Assembly: GCA_002376725.1 (NCBI GenBank)
Contig: DFOM01000016.1
Span: forward strand, 8,033 to 72,032
Length of the DNA: 64,000 nucleotides
Source: Cloacimonetes bacterium UBA3541
GTDB taxonomy: Bacteria; Cloacimonadota; Cloacimonadia; Cloacimonadales; Cloacimonadaceae
Reading direction: 5' to 3'
The notes below the pieces were generated by a model. The model was not told the DNA's origin and ran no database searches. It saw only the letters and a program-made list of their open reading frames with translations. The translations under genes were made by a program, and so were the position numbers. This document shows, piece after piece, positions 63,840 through 64,000 of this stretch; within the stretch, counting starts at the first letter, position 1; the number at the start of each line of letters is the position of its first letter.

Positions 63840-64000
63840 ATGAAACTAGTACCATCTCGTAGAACTTCTGAAGTTGGTCCTATGAGCACGATGTTAAATA
63901 TGTTTGATGAATTCTTCAATCGTGCTTTTGAGGAAGAGTTTGAGGAAGATAATTTCCGGGCTATGCCAATGGATATCATTGAAAGAGATAAAGAATTTGA
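63840..64000 (+). CDS. Small heat shock protein Hsp20, N-terminal fragment (cut by window edge)
   Basis: The first 53 codons of a small heat-shock chaperone that holds unfolding proteins. The N-terminus MKLVPSRRTSEVGPMSTMLN, then FDEFFNRAF and MPMDIIERDKEF lead into the alpha-crystallin domain, the typical Hsp20 beginning. The gene is cut by the right edge. The assignment is supported by the CIRCE-like upstream repeat and the strong ribosome-binding site. Confidence 0.85.
   Translation, partial: MKLVPSRRTSEVGPMSTMLNMFDEFFNRAFEEEFEEDNFRAMPMDIIERDKEF

Overview
The window is AT-rich, densely coded bacterial DNA with Shine-Dalgarno-led operons, frequent 4-bp ATGA/GTGA/TTGA overlaps, and no tRNA, rRNA, CRISPR array, insertion sequence or prophage that I can see. 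The gene set points to an anaerobic, Gram-negative, amino-acid-fermenting bacterium of the Cloacimonadota (Candidatus Cloacimonas) type. The clues are a PorV-like outer-membrane protein, secreted proteins with Ig/FN3 modules and a type-IX-secretion-like C-terminal domain, superoxide reductase and rubrerythrin instead of catalase, and a selenium/molybdenum-hydroxylase purine cluster. The taxon is an inference from gene style, not a database match.

Layout. 1-1352: the N-terminal part of delta-1-pyrroline-5-carboxylate dehydrogenase (minus strand) behind a promoter and a leader of about 200 nt that looks structured. 1353-1965: non-coding, with one copy of a hairpin-forming dispersed repeat. 1966-10588: a seven-gene minus-strand operon (yggS, plsY, PAP2 phosphatase, PorV-like protein, BatA/vWA protein, dxs, mnmE). 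10678-16605: a thioesterase gene divergent from a plus-strand operon (YfhO-like membrane protein, mtnA, MTA/SAH deaminase, smpB). 17062-18964: an AT-rich restriction-modification pair that looks acquired. 19052-34990: a long run of minus-strand genes. It starts with an anaerobic purine/urate-type cluster (ssnA, ygeY, threonine-synthase-like, hyuA-like, molybdenum hydroxylase large and [2Fe-2S] subunits, ygeW, a PLP enzyme, mocA-like, nitroreductase), followed by add, gmhA, a secreted endonuclease I and an M29 peptidase. 35152-37543: an oxygen-defence operon (superoxide reductase, rubrerythrin, short rubredoxin, ferritin-like protein) ending in tsaB. 37793-43019: a lipoprotein, a GYF_2 membrane protein, gap, fba and rmuC. 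43272-49529: a 2085-residue C25 (gingipain-like) protein. 49724-57445: copA, a second divergent GAPDH, and a 1355-residue PPDK-like protein without its PEP-binding barrel. 57454-63474: polA, then DUF47/PhoU-like, PiT phosphate transporter and AEC permease. 63744-64000: the start of hsp20 with a CIRCE-like upstream element.

How the genes work together. The purine cluster would strip side groups from purines (add, ssnA), hydroxylate them (molybdenum hydroxylase with MocA for cofactor), open the rings (hyuA-like), and process ureido/carbamoyl products (YgeY, YgeW) and amino products (PLP enzymes). MtnA and the MTA deaminase salvage methylthioadenosine. Gap and fba serve central carbon flow. The Dfx-Rbr-Rd operon is a self-contained superoxide/peroxide reduction chain.

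The observations most worth following are: a recurring promoter signature, TTGAC(A/C/G) with a short 14-15 nt spacer to a TA-rich hexamer, found in front of at least eight transcription units; the structured pruA leader; the two-copy 58-bp hairpin repeat; the divergent CIRCE; the purine cluster without FAD subunit or YgfK; the PPDK-like protein with an unexplained 850-residue N-terminus; and the C25 protein lacking the expected catalytic histidine.
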